In this document: one piece after another, positions 56,220 to 64,000 of the stretch
How positions within the stretch are numbered: position 1 is the stretch's first letter
Layout: each line of letters begins with the position of its first letter
Assembly (NCBI GenBank): GCA_902768435.1
Contig: CACXLJ010000008.1
Span: 1 to 64,000 of the forward strand
DNA from: an uncultured Bacteroidales bacterium
GTDB taxonomy: Bacteria; Bacteroidota; Bacteroidia; Bacteroidales; Muribaculaceae
DNA: 64,000 bases
Direction: 5' to 3'
Notes under the pieces: generated by a model
Told to the model about the DNA's origin: nothing
The model's database searches: none
What the model saw: only the letters and a program-made list of their open reading frames with translations
Program-made: the position numbers and the translations under genes

Positions 56220-57128
56220 TCAGAACAGACTTTCGGGATAAACCCCTTGCTCGTGAAGCTCGGCAAATTTTTGAACCACACCAGCACGATCCTCGCTATA
56301 GGTAACGCCAAACCACTTCGACTCGGTGGTGAGCACTTTCACCTTGGCCTTACCATTTACTATGAGTTCGTCAACAAGCGACGGAATGAAGAACTCAGCC
56401 TTGGGCTTATCGATGTTTTCCTTAAGGAACTTGACAAAGAATTCTTCACTGTGCTTGAAATAATCGGGAGTAAATCCCCAGAAGTTCATCGACACGGGAG
56501 TGTCGGCAGGCAAAATAATCTCTTTGTCGTTTTCATCGACAAACGAGATTTCGTGATTCTCGTTATAACCGATCTTGGTGCGCTCCACAATGGTGGTAAG
56601 ATATCCATCGACCGTTTCACACACGCCACGCGACACTGTGCCGCTCTCACTCATGGTGTTGCCCACTTTAAAGCCCACCATCGAATAGGCACCAGCCGAA
56701 TTGCCTTCAAGCGACATCAATTCTTTTGCCATCACCTCAAAACTGTTGCGGCCATAAAAATCGTCGCTGTTGATGATGGCAAAAGGTTCGTTAATCACAT
56801 CCTTACCCATGAGCAAAGCATGGTTGGTGCCCCAGGGCTTTGTGCGTTCAGGGGGGCAAGTGAAGCCTTCGGGCAAATCATTCACCGACTGGAAAACAAC
56901 TTCTGTCGGGATATGATTCTCATATTTCGACAGGATTTTCTCTCTGAACTCGGCTTCAAAGTCCTTGCGAATCACAAACACCACCTTGCCAAATCCGCTC
57001 TTGATGGCATCATATATCGAGTAGTCCATGATGGTCTCGCCATGAGGGCCAAGTCCATCAAGTTGTTTCAAACCTCCATAACGGCTGCCCATTCCGGCAG
57101 CAAGTACAAATAATGTGGGTTTTACCAT
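56220..57128 (-). CDS. NDP-sugar pyrophosphorylase-type nucleotidyltransferase
   Basis: 302 residues from the ATG at 57128; an ATG four codons upstream is also in frame. Rossmann-type nucleotidyltransferase: the pyrophosphorylase signature LAAGMGSRYGGLKQLDGLG (about 7-25), a Lys in VVFVIRKDFE, NSDDFYGRNSF holding the metal Asp, and MNFWGFTPDYF. It would join a sugar 1-phosphate to UTP or another NTP. It lies 26 bp after galK, so galactose 1-phosphate is a good candidate substrate; this is inference from position. Confidence 0.88.
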   Translation of the reverse strand: MVKPTLFVLAAGMGSRYGGLKQLDGLGPHGETIMDYSIYDAIKSGFGKVVFVIRKDFEAEFREKILSKYENHIPTEVVFQSVNDLPEGFTCPPERTKPWGTNHALLMGKDVINEPFAIINSDDFYGRNSFEVMAKELMSLEGNSAGAYSMVGFKVGNTMSESGTVSRGVCETVDGYLTTIVERTKIGYNENHEISFVDENDKEIILPADTPVSMNFWGFTPDYFKHSEEFFVKFLKENIDKPKAEFFIPSLVDELIVNGKAKVKVLTTESKWFGVTYSEDRAGVVQKFAELHEQGVYPESLF

Positions 57129-57166
57129 AACAGAATTCATTTATTAATGATTATTTGAAAATGTGA

Positions 57167-58300
57167 TTATTCACATCGACGGGCACCATCGCTGATAACC
57201 ACATCAATGATTACGGGCTCGTGACCATATTTCTCATTGAACCTGGTTTTGGCAATTTCTACAAAATGGTCGTACAGTTCATCCTTAACAAGGTTGATTG
57301 TGCAGCCGCCAAAGCCGCCACCCATGATGCGCGAACCGGTCACCTTGGACTCCTTGGCAATATCGTTGAGGAAGTCGAGTTCTTCACAGCTCACCTCATA
57401 CTGTTTCGACAAGCCATAGTGGGTTTCATACATGAGTCGGCCCACCGTTTCATAGTCACCTCTCTCCAGCGCATCGCACACATCAAGCACACGCTGCTTC
57501 TCGCCAATGACATACTCCGCACGCTTGTAGTCCTCTTCGGTCACATCGGCCTTCTTGGCATTGAGCATGTCCATGGTTGCATCGCGCAGGGTCTCAACGC
57601 CCAGTGTGGCTGCCACACGCTCGCACGACTCGCGACGCTTGTTATAAGGTGAGTCAACCAGTTCATGTTTCACCTTTGAGTTCACGAGCACCAGTTTGTA
57701 GCCTTGCGGATCAAAGGGGAAATACTCATATTCAAGTGAACGGCAGTCAAGACGCATCAGGCAATTCTTCTTGCCAAATACCGATGCAAACTGGTCCATG
57801 ATGCCACAATTCACGCCACAGTAGTTGTGCTCAGTGCTCTGCCCAATCTTGGCGAGTTCAAACTTATCGATCTTGTTCTCGTTAAAGAGGTCGTTGAGCG
57901 CATAGGCAAAACACGACTCGAGTGCTGCCGACGATGACAGACCTGCACCAAGAGGCACATTGCCGGCAAAAACCGTGTCAAAACCCTTCACGGTAAAACC
58001 GCGCTTGATCACTTCACGGCAAACGCCAAAAATGTAGCGGGCCCATTGCTCCTTGGGAGCATCGGCCTCTTGCAGCCCAAATTCGGCTGATTCCTGAAGA
58101 TCGGCCGAGTAAACGCGCACCTTGTCGGTGCCATTCACATTGATAGCCGCCATGATGTACTTGTCAATCGCTCCTGGAAAGACAAAACCTCCATTATAAT
58201 CGGTGTGTTCTCCAATGAGGTTAATGCGACCCGACGAAGCATAAAACACAGGATTTGTCGCAAATCGCTGTGCAAACTGTTTCGCAAGAAGTTCTTTCAT
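57167..58300 (-). CDS. galK: Galactokinase
   Basis: 377 residues. Phosphorylates galactose at C1. GHMP-kinase motifs: the galactokinase signature GRINLIGEHTDYNGGFVFPG (about 24-43), GAGLSSSAALE (the ATP loop), the catalytic Asp in NCGIMDQFASVFG, and GGGFGGCTINLV near the end. Length matches the family. It is directly followed by the nucleotidyltransferase gene; no galE, galT or galM is visible nearby. Confidence 0.95.
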   Translation of the reverse strand: MKELLAKQFAQRFATNPVFYASSGRINLIGEHTDYNGGFVFPGAIDKYIMAAINVNGTDKVRVYSADLQESAEFGLQEADAPKEQWARYIFGVCREVIKRGFTVKGFDTVFAGNVPLGAGLSSSAALESCFAYALNDLFNENKIDKFELAKIGQSTEHNYCGVNCGIMDQFASVFGKKNCLMRLDCRSLEYEYFPFDPQGYKLVLVNSKVKHELVDSPYNKRRESCERVAATLGVETLRDATMDMLNAKKADVTEEDYKRAEYVIGEKQRVLDVCDALERGDYETVGRLMYETHYGLSKQYEVSCEELDFLNDIAKESKVTGSRIMGGGFGGCTINLVKDELYDHFVEIAKTRFNEKYGHEPVIIDVVISDGARRCE

Positions 58301-58324
58301 AAATTGAATGATTTTATAGATTAA

Positions 58325-58639
58325 TTACAACAATGATTTGACTTTTTCCTCAAGTGCTTCTTTTGATGTCGACCCCACATTGCGGTCAAAGAGTTTACCG
58401 TCCTTGAAGAACAATACAGTGGGAATGTTGCGAATATTATACTCGGCCAGAAAATCGGCACCATCGTCAACATTATATTTGCCGATAAGAACCTTGCCCT
58501 CATATTCCTGAGCTAGTTCGTCAACAATGGGAGCAATGTGTTTGCAGGGACCGCACCAAGGCGCCCAGAAGTCAATCACCACAGGTTTTCCCGATTCAAT
58601 CTCTTGAAAAGCATTAGTGTCGTCAAAAATAAAAGCCAT
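58325..58639 (-). CDS. trxA: Thioredoxin
   Basis: 104 residues, cytoplasmic. Redox site WCGPC in DFWAPWCGPCKHIAPI, followed by the cis-Pro in RNIPTVLFFKDG; the usual thioredoxin length. It lies downstream of dnaE on the same strand, 93 bp away, a pairing common in Bacteroidota. A minus-strand -7 element TATCTTTG is at 58680-58687. Confidence 0.96.
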   Translation of the reverse strand: MAFIFDDTNAFQEIESGKPVVIDFWAPWCGPCKHIAPIVDELAQEYEGKVLIGKYNVDDGADFLAEYNIRNIPTVLFFKDGKLFDRNVGSTSKEALEEKVKSLL

Positions 58640-58732
58640 ATTAGTAAGTATTAATTGTGATTTTAGATAATTTGTTTTGCAAAGATAATATAAAAATGTG
58701 TCAATTTGAGAAATTTCTTCCGAAAAAAATTC

Positions 58733-61700
58733 TCAGAAATTTACCTTATAGTTCAACCCCATGTCATCGATAAGTTCCATCAGTTTCCGGTCGATGGGCA
58801 ATGTGTATTGTGACTTGAGGTCAACATAATTGCTCTTCTCATTATCATAGACCCTGAAATACAGGTTGCAGTTGTTCACTTTTGCCTTTTTGCCCACTAC
58901 GGTCTTGAGCATCTGCATATCATGAATCTGGCTTTCGTTCAAGTCAATTCTGATGCGGTTCACAAGTTTACCCTTGACATCAATGAGCGAATCCATCTTC
59001 AATATTTCAAGATTAATGCGATCGTTATACTTGCTTCTGGTAAACTTGCCAGTAATCATGATTGGTGTGCCAACTATACCGTAATTCCGAAATTCTCTGA
59101 AATTATTGCCAAACAACGCCAACTCATAGCTACCCGTGAAATCCTCAATGGTCATTTTCCCGAAATGGTCACCGCGTTTCGTCGGCAGTTCTTCATAGCT
59201 TGTGATGATTCCGCCAAAACGCATGACCTTGTCGAGTTCATTCATTTTGTTTTTCAGGTCATCCAATTTCACATCAAAGGCATACTTTATTTCAATATAG
59301 TATGGATCTAATGGATGGGCCGACAGATACATGCCAACCAGTTCGCGTTCCCGGCGCAGCCGTTCCATATCAGGCCATTTCTCGGCCTTGGGTATCGATG
59401 GTTTCTCTACAAGCGTGTCCATGATGTCGCCAAAGAGCGTATTAGACTGCTGCAGCTTGTCGTTCTGGTAATTCTGTCCATAGCGCACTATAATCTCGCT
59501 GAAGGTCTCGTCACGGTGATTGGTCTCGAAAAATACTTCACGAGAAATTTCCTCGAAACAGTCAAAGGCACCAGCAAGCGCAAACGACTCAATGGCTTTG
59601 CGGTTGCACGACGATAGATTGACGCGCTCCACAAAGTCGTAGATGTTCTTGAAGGGTCCATTCTGATTACGCTCGTCGATGATGGCATCTACAGCATTGG
59701 CGCCCACTCCTTTAATGCCGCCAAGTCCGAAACGGATGTCGCCTTGCTTGTTGGCACTGAATGTCTTGAAACTCTCGTTGATGTCAGGACCTTTCACCTT
59801 AATGCCCATCGAGCGGCACTCGTCCATGAATTTCGAGAGTTTTTCCACATCGCTCAAATTGCGGCTCAGCACTGCTGCCATATACTCCGACGGATAATTT
59901 GCTTTCAGATAGGCCGTTTGATAAGCCACCCAACTGTAGCATGTGGCATGACTCTTGTTGAAGGCATAGGATGCAAACTTCTTCCAGTCTTCCCATATTT
60001 TGTTGAGCACCTCTTTCTTGTGTCCATTCTTTTCGCCGCCCTCATAAAAGAGGCCTTCGAGATGGTTCATCTTCTCGATTTGCTTCTTGCCCATAGCCTT
60101 GCGCAATGTGTCGCTCTGACCACGGGTAAACCCTGCCAGCTGGCGTGACAAGAGCATGACCTGCTCCTGATAGACGGTGATGCCATAGGTGTCCTTCAGA
60201 TACTTCTCCATGCAAGGAATATCATACTCGATGGGGGTCTCGCCATGCTTGCGTGAAATGAACTGTGGGATGTAGTCCATAGGGCCAGGTCTGTAAAGTG
60301 CATTCATTGCAATGAGGTCTTCAAAGGTGGAAGGCTGCAACTCGATGAGATACTTCTGCATACCTGGCGACTCGAACTGGAAAGTGCCTGTCGTTCTACC
60401 TTCGCAATAGAGCTTATAAGTAGCGGGATCGTCGATGGGTATCTTCTCGATGTCAATATCAATGCCTTTAGTGGTCTTGATATTTTCAATCGCCTCTTTG
60501 ATGATCGACAAGGTTTTGAGCCCCAAGAAGTCCATCTTGATGAGGCCGGTCGACTCGATGGTGCTTCCCTCGTATTGCGTGACAATGAGTTTGGAACCGT
60601 CCTTATCGGTGGCAGTGCTCACAGGCACCCAGTCGGTGATGTCGTCACGACCGATGATGACACCGCAGGCATGCACACCCGTGTTGCGCACATTGCCCTC
60701 GAGTTTCTCGGCAAACCGGATGGTCTCCCCTACTCTCGGGTCTTGGTTATTGAGTTCCTTGGCAAAGTCGGGAAATGCCTCCAGGCAGTTCTTGATGCTC
60801 ACCTTCATCTTTTTGCCATTTTTCTCAGGCATATCGTTGGGCCTCGATGGGATGAACTTGGCGAGGCGGTTGCTCTCGGCAACCGAGAGGTCTTCGACGC
60901 GAGCCACATCCTTGATGGCCATCTTGGCTGCCATGGTGCCATAGGTAATGATGTGAGCCACTTTTTCGGCCCCATATTTATCGGTCACATATTTCAGGAT
61001 GGCCGCACGGCCGTCATCGTCAAAGTCCACATCAATATCGGGCAACGAGATGCGGTCGGGGTTCAAGAATCGCTCAAACAGCAGGTCATACTTGATGGGG
61101 TCGATTTTGGTGATGCCTAAGCAATAGGCCACTGCCGAACCAGCCGCCGATCCGCGGCCAGGACCTACCGACACGCCCAGCGAAGGTGCTACACCTATGT
61201 AGTCCTGCACAATCAGGAAGTAGCCTGGGAATCCCATCTTCTTGATGGTCTCGAGTTCAAAGTCGAGTCGTTCCCTATGCTCATCGTCCATGTCAGGCCA
61301 CACTTTTTTAGCACCCTCATAAACGAGGTAGCGCAAGTAATCATCTTCGGTCTCAAAACCTTCAGGCAACGGGAAGTCGGGCAAAATTGGGGCATGGTCA
61401 ATGCTGTAGAACTCCACCTTGTCGAGAATTTCATTCGTGTTCTGCAAGGCTTCGGGCACATCGCCAAACACCTCGTTCATCTCTTCCTGGGTCTTGAACC
61501 ATTCCTGCTTGGTGTAGCTCATGCCCGAATTCTCCTCATTGATCTTCTTGCCCGTATTCACACAAATCAGTCGTTCGTGGGCATCGGCATCTTCTTCGTT
61601 AGTGAAGTGCGAGTCGTTGGAGCAAATGAGCTTGATGCCTTCTTCACGGGCTATCTTCATCAGCTCGGCATTCACTTCCTGCTGCTTGATGAAGGTCTCG

Positions 61701-62374
61701 TGATTGGCACGCGGAACGGTTGCCTTGTGACGCTGCAGCTCCAGATAGTAGTTTTCGCCAAAAACACGCTTGAACCATCGCACCACCTCACGGGCACCAT
61801 TCAGGTCGCCATGCATGATGAGTTGTGGCACTTCACCACCCAGGCAAGCCGAGCAGCAAATGATACCTTCGCTATATTTCTCAAGGTCGGCCTTGTCGGT
61901 TCGGGGATGCCAGTAGAAACCGTCAATCCATGCACGCGAAACTATTTTGATGAGGTTCTTATAGCCCTGATAATTCTTGGCAAGCAATATCAAGTGATAA
62001 CCTTTGTCGTTCTTATCTAACTGGTCTTCTTTGCTCTTCTTGGCAACATAGGCCTCACAACCGAAGATAGGCTTGAAACACGAGGCCTCGACCTGTGCAA
62101 TCTCATTTTCGAGCGACTCACGAGCGGCGGCATCGGCATCATCGCCAAGCTCCTTGAGTTGCTTTTTCAAATCTTTAATCTTTTTATTCTTGTCACTATT
62201 TACCTTTTCGGTATAATCGAAGAACTCCTTGATGCCAAACATGTTGCCATGGTCGGTGAGCGCCATGCCACGCATACCATTGTCAACAGCCTTGTCGACG
62301 AGGCTCTTGATGGGCGCTTGCCCGTCGAGGATGGAGAACTGCGAGTGAACATGCAGATGAATGAATGGAATCAT
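58733..62374 (-). CDS. dnaE: DNA polymerase III subunit alpha
   Basis: 1213 residues. Replicative polymerase of the C family. The N-terminal PHP domain (HLHVHSQFSILDG, LTDHGNMFGI, CSNDSHF) has a helical charged insert at about 62-97. The palm has PDIDVDFDDD (445-454), whose Asp446 and Asp448 bind Mg2+, and GPGRGSAAGS lies at about 405-414. Later come the fingers (YRPGPMDYIPQF), the helix-hairpin-helix FGLGGIKGVG, and a C-terminal OB-fold with an RYGG-type tail. It lacks the PolC exonuclease, so proofreading is from a separate subunit. Confidence 0.97.
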   Translation of the reverse strand: MIPFIHLHVHSQFSILDGQAPIKSLVDKAVDNGMRGMALTDHGNMFGIKEFFDYTEKVNSDKNKKIKDLKKQLKELGDDADAAARESLENEIAQVEASCFKPIFGCEAYVAKKSKEDQLDKNDKGYHLILLAKNYQGYKNLIKIVSRAWIDGFYWHPRTDKADLEKYSEGIICCSACLGGEVPQLIMHGDLNGAREVVRWFKRVFGENYYLELQRHKATVPRANHETFIKQQEVNAELMKIAREEGIKLICSNDSHFTNEEDADAHERLICVNTGKKINEENSGMSYTKQEWFKTQEEMNEVFGDVPEALQNTNEILDKVEFYSIDHAPILPDFPLPEGFETEDDYLRYLVYEGAKKVWPDMDDEHRERLDFELETIKKMGFPGYFLIVQDYIGVAPSLGVSVGPGRGSAAGSAVAYCLGITKIDPIKYDLLFERFLNPDRISLPDIDVDFDDDGRAAILKYVTDKYGAEKVAHIITYGTMAAKMAIKDVARVEDLSVAESNRLAKFIPSRPNDMPEKNGKKMKVSIKNCLEAFPDFAKELNNQDPRVGETIRFAEKLEGNVRNTGVHACGVIIGRDDITDWVPVSTATDKDGSKLIVTQYEGSTIESTGLIKMDFLGLKTLSIIKEAIENIKTTKGIDIDIEKIPIDDPATYKLYCEGRTTGTFQFESPGMQKYLIELQPSTFEDLIAMNALYRPGPMDYIPQFISRKHGETPIEYDIPCMEKYLKDTYGITVYQEQVMLLSRQLAGFTRGQSDTLRKAMGKKQIEKMNHLEGLFYEGGEKNGHKKEVLNKIWEDWKKFASYAFNKSHATCYSWVAYQTAYLKANYPSEYMAAVLSRNLSDVEKLSKFMDECRSMGIKVKGPDINESFKTFSANKQGDIRFGLGGIKGVGANAVDAIIDERNQNGPFKNIYDFVERVNLSSCNRKAIESFALAGAFDCFEEISREVFFETNHRDETFSEIIVRYGQNYQNDKLQQSNTLFGDIMDTLVEKPSIPKAEKWPDMERLRRERELVGMYLSAHPLDPYYIEIKYAFDVKLDDLKNKMNELDKVMRFGGIITSYEELPTKRGDHFGKMTIEDFTGSYELALFGNNFREFRNYGIVGTPIMITGKFTRSKYNDRINLEILKMDSLIDVKGKLVNRIRIDLNESQIHDMQMLKTVVGKKAKVNNCNLYFRVYDNEKSNYVDLKSQYTLPIDRKLMELIDDMGLNYKVNF

Positions 62375-62569
62375 ATATAGAAATTATGTGTGGTTTTGGG
62401 TTAATGATTGAGTGTGTAAAGTTACAATTAATATCCATTAAAAACCGATTTTTTGAGCGGAAGTTATTAACAACCCTTCATTTTTTATCGGCCAATTTTC
62501 GGCACGCTGTTGCAGGTGCTTTCGATGCCGATAAAATGGTGAATTCTTCCAAGAATTAAGGGTCTTCTT

Positions 62570-62599
62570 TTGGCAGTTCAACAATAATTTGTAATTTTG
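62570..62599 (+). promoter_or_regulatory. Promoter of fbp
   Basis: TTG at 62570-62572, a 19 nt spacer and TAATTTTG at 62592-62599, 32 bp before the fbp start. Confidence 0.5.
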
Positions 62600-62631
62600 C
62601 ATTTCATATAACACCTTATAAATTATTCTAT

Positions 62632-64000
62632 ATGGAAAAACCTGAAAACAATGCCATTCAAAACGATGCGCGATACTTAGACTTGCTATCTCGCAACTTT
62701 CCTAACATTGCCACCGCCTGCACCGAGATTATCAATCTTGCGGCCATCCTGAACCTGCCCAAGGGCACCGAACACTTCTTGGCCGACCTGCACGGTGAGT
62801 ACGAGGCTTTCCAACATGTGCTGCGCAATGCTTCGGGAACTATCAAGCGCAAAGTGAACGAAATCTTTAACGAAACACTCAGCGCTCGCGAACGCAAAGA
62901 GCTGTGCACACTCATCTACTATCCTGAACAGAAAATCAGGATTGAGAAAAAGAAGATGAAAGATCGCATCGAGCTCAAAGACTGGTATTTCATCACCATC
63001 AACCGACTGGTGAAGGTGTGCCGCAATGTGTCGTCAAAGTACACCCGCTCCAAGGTGCACAAGGCGCTGCCACAAGCATTCTCCTACATCATTCAGGAAC
63101 TGCTGCACGAAAGCACATCCGACCCCAACAAGCAGGGTTATGTCGATGTGATTGTGCGCACCATCATCACCACCCGCCGGGCCGATGAGTTCATCATTGC
63201 CATGTGCAACCTCATCCAGCAGCTCACTATCGACCGCCTGCACATCTTGGGCGATGTCTACGACCGTGGTCCCAACCCCGACAAGATCATGGACATCTTG
63301 TGCAACTACCACGACTTCGACATCCAGTGGGGCAATCATGACATCTTGTGGATGGGTGCTGCTGCCGGCAACGACTGCTGCATTGCCAATGTGCTGCGCA
63401 ACAGTTTGCGCTATGGCAACCAGGGCGTCATCGAAGATTGCTACGGCATCAACCTGCTCCCGCTTGCCACCTTTGCCATCGATGTCTATGGCGATGACGA
63501 CTGCATTCAGTTCCTGCCCAAAGGCACGCCCAAAGATCCCGCTGTCAGGCGAGCTGCACGCCTCATTTCACAAATGCACAAGGCCATCAGCATCATTCAG
63601 TTCAAGCTTGAGGCTGCTGCCATCAAGCGTCGCCCCGACTTTGACATGAACGACCGACTGCTGCTCCACAAAATCGACTATAAGAAGAAAACCATCAAAC
63701 CCTACGACAAGGAATACGAACTCACCGACTGCAATCTCCCCACGGTCAATCCCAAAAAACCTTATGAACTTACCAAGGAGGAGGCCGAGCTCGTTGAGAA
63801 ACTCCACAACTCATTCATCAGTTCCGAGAAACTCAAGAAACACATGGAGTGCATGTTCCGCTATGGCAGCCTCTACGCTGTTGTCAACGGCAATTTGCTC
63901 TATCATGCATCTATTCCGCTCAATGCCGATGGCACACTGAAAGATGTCATGATCCAAGGCAAACCTTATCGTGGACAGTCTCTGCTCAAGCATGCCGAAA
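62632..64000 (+). CDS. fbp: Class III fructose-1,6-bisphosphatase, 3' end outside window
   Basis: 456 codons run from the ATG at 62632 to the right edge with no stop. The product is the FBPase_2 type (calcineurin-like), which makes fructose 6-phosphate in gluconeogenesis and is found in Firmicutes and Bacteroidota. The metallophosphatase motifs are LADLHGEYEAF, ILGDVYDRGPNPD and WGNHDILWMG, all before residue 250, and the middle region with AARLISQMHKAI is characteristic. About 200 residues are probably missing from the C-terminus. It diverges from dnaE. Confidence 0.93.
   Translation, partial: MEKPENNAIQNDARYLDLLSRNFPNIATACTEIINLAAILNLPKGTEHFLADLHGEYEAFQHVLRNASGTIKRKVNEIFNETLSARERKELCTLIYYPEQKIRIEKKKMKDRIELKDWYFITINRLVKVCRNVSSKYTRSKVHKALPQAFSYIIQELLHESTSDPNKQGYVDVIVRTIITTRRADEFIIAMCNLIQQLTIDRLHILGDVYDRGPNPDKIMDILCNYHDFDIQWGNHDILWMGAAAGNDCCIANVLRNSLRYGNQGVIEDCYGINLLPLATFAIDVYGDDDCIQFLPKGTPKDPAVRRAARLISQMHKAISIIQFKLEAAAIKRRPDFDMNDRLLLHKIDYKKKTIKPYDKEYELTDCNLPTVNPKKPYELTKEEAELVEKLHNSFISSEKLKKHMECMFRYGSLYAVVNGNLLYHASIPLNADGTLKDVMIQGKPYRGQSLLKHAE

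Overview
The window reads as chromosomal DNA of a Bacteroidales bacterium (phylum Bacteroidota), probably a gut-type member; I cannot fix family or genus from sequence alone. Reasons: a gliding-motility lipoprotein GldH; DUF4290, DUF3109 and DUF5063 proteins; a CarboxypepD_reg/TonB-type outer-membrane barrel; secreted DUF4369-TlpA thioredoxin; class III fructose-bisphosphatase; archaeal-type ProRS; the purA-fur and trxA-dnaE neighbourhoods; and repeated Bacteroidota-type promoters (TTG, 19-20 nt, TAnnTTTG). Genes are dense and on both strands. I see no tRNA, rRNA, CRISPR array, insertion sequence or prophage.

Layout. 1-2.9 kb: a two-gene minus-strand unit of a small exported beta-rich protein and a large exported TPR-CHAT protein that runs off the left edge. 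3-5.6 kb: tRNA nucleotidyltransferase, an exported protein of six 20-residue repeats, and a GtrA-like membrane protein. 5.6-9.8 kb: minus-strand operon zapB-like/zapA/rny/ricT/gldH. 10-18.1 kb: an outer-membrane barrel, a TlpA-like lipoprotein, a GH3-serine hydrolase fusion and a 5'-nucleotidase. 18.3-22.9 kb: membrane metallophosphoesterase, YitT protein, gpmI and an orphan exported protein. 23-26.1 kb: exported aminopeptidase C, ECF S-component-like protein and an Fe-S aldo/keto reductase in one unit. 26.2-29.6 kb: an octanucleotide tandem repeat, GH53 galactanase, and DUF3109/cdaA/folP. 29.8-39.7 kb: AAA-CYTH fusion, Ca/Na antiporter, repeat lipoprotein, zinc peptidase, hisS, a Crp-like regulator with a metallophosphoesterase-PQQ propeller fusion, a CBM9-like protein, LysE and an orphan exported protein. 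39.8-43.9 kb (minus): tsaB/DUF4290/rimM/ompA-like/proS. 43.9-49.7 kb (plus): yicC/gmk/nadD/DUF5063/M18 peptidase and a phosphosugar mutase. 49.7-52.9 kb: two tandem paralogous MFS transporters. 53-58.6 kb (minus): DUF1015, purA, fur, a sugar-nucleotide pyrophosphorylase with galK, and trxA. 58.7-64 kb: dnaE, then fbp running off the right edge.

Most of the window is housekeeping. The least explained parts are the CHAT unit with its sharp internal base-composition step, the rny-ricT pairing with an Arg/Gly-rich RicT tail, the TTD14-like AAA-CYTH protein, the propeller-phosphoesterase next to a Crp regulator, and several genes with small in-frame tandem duplications. No single locus is clearly a new system; the CHAT unit is the best candidate, and half of its catalytic domain lies outside the window.
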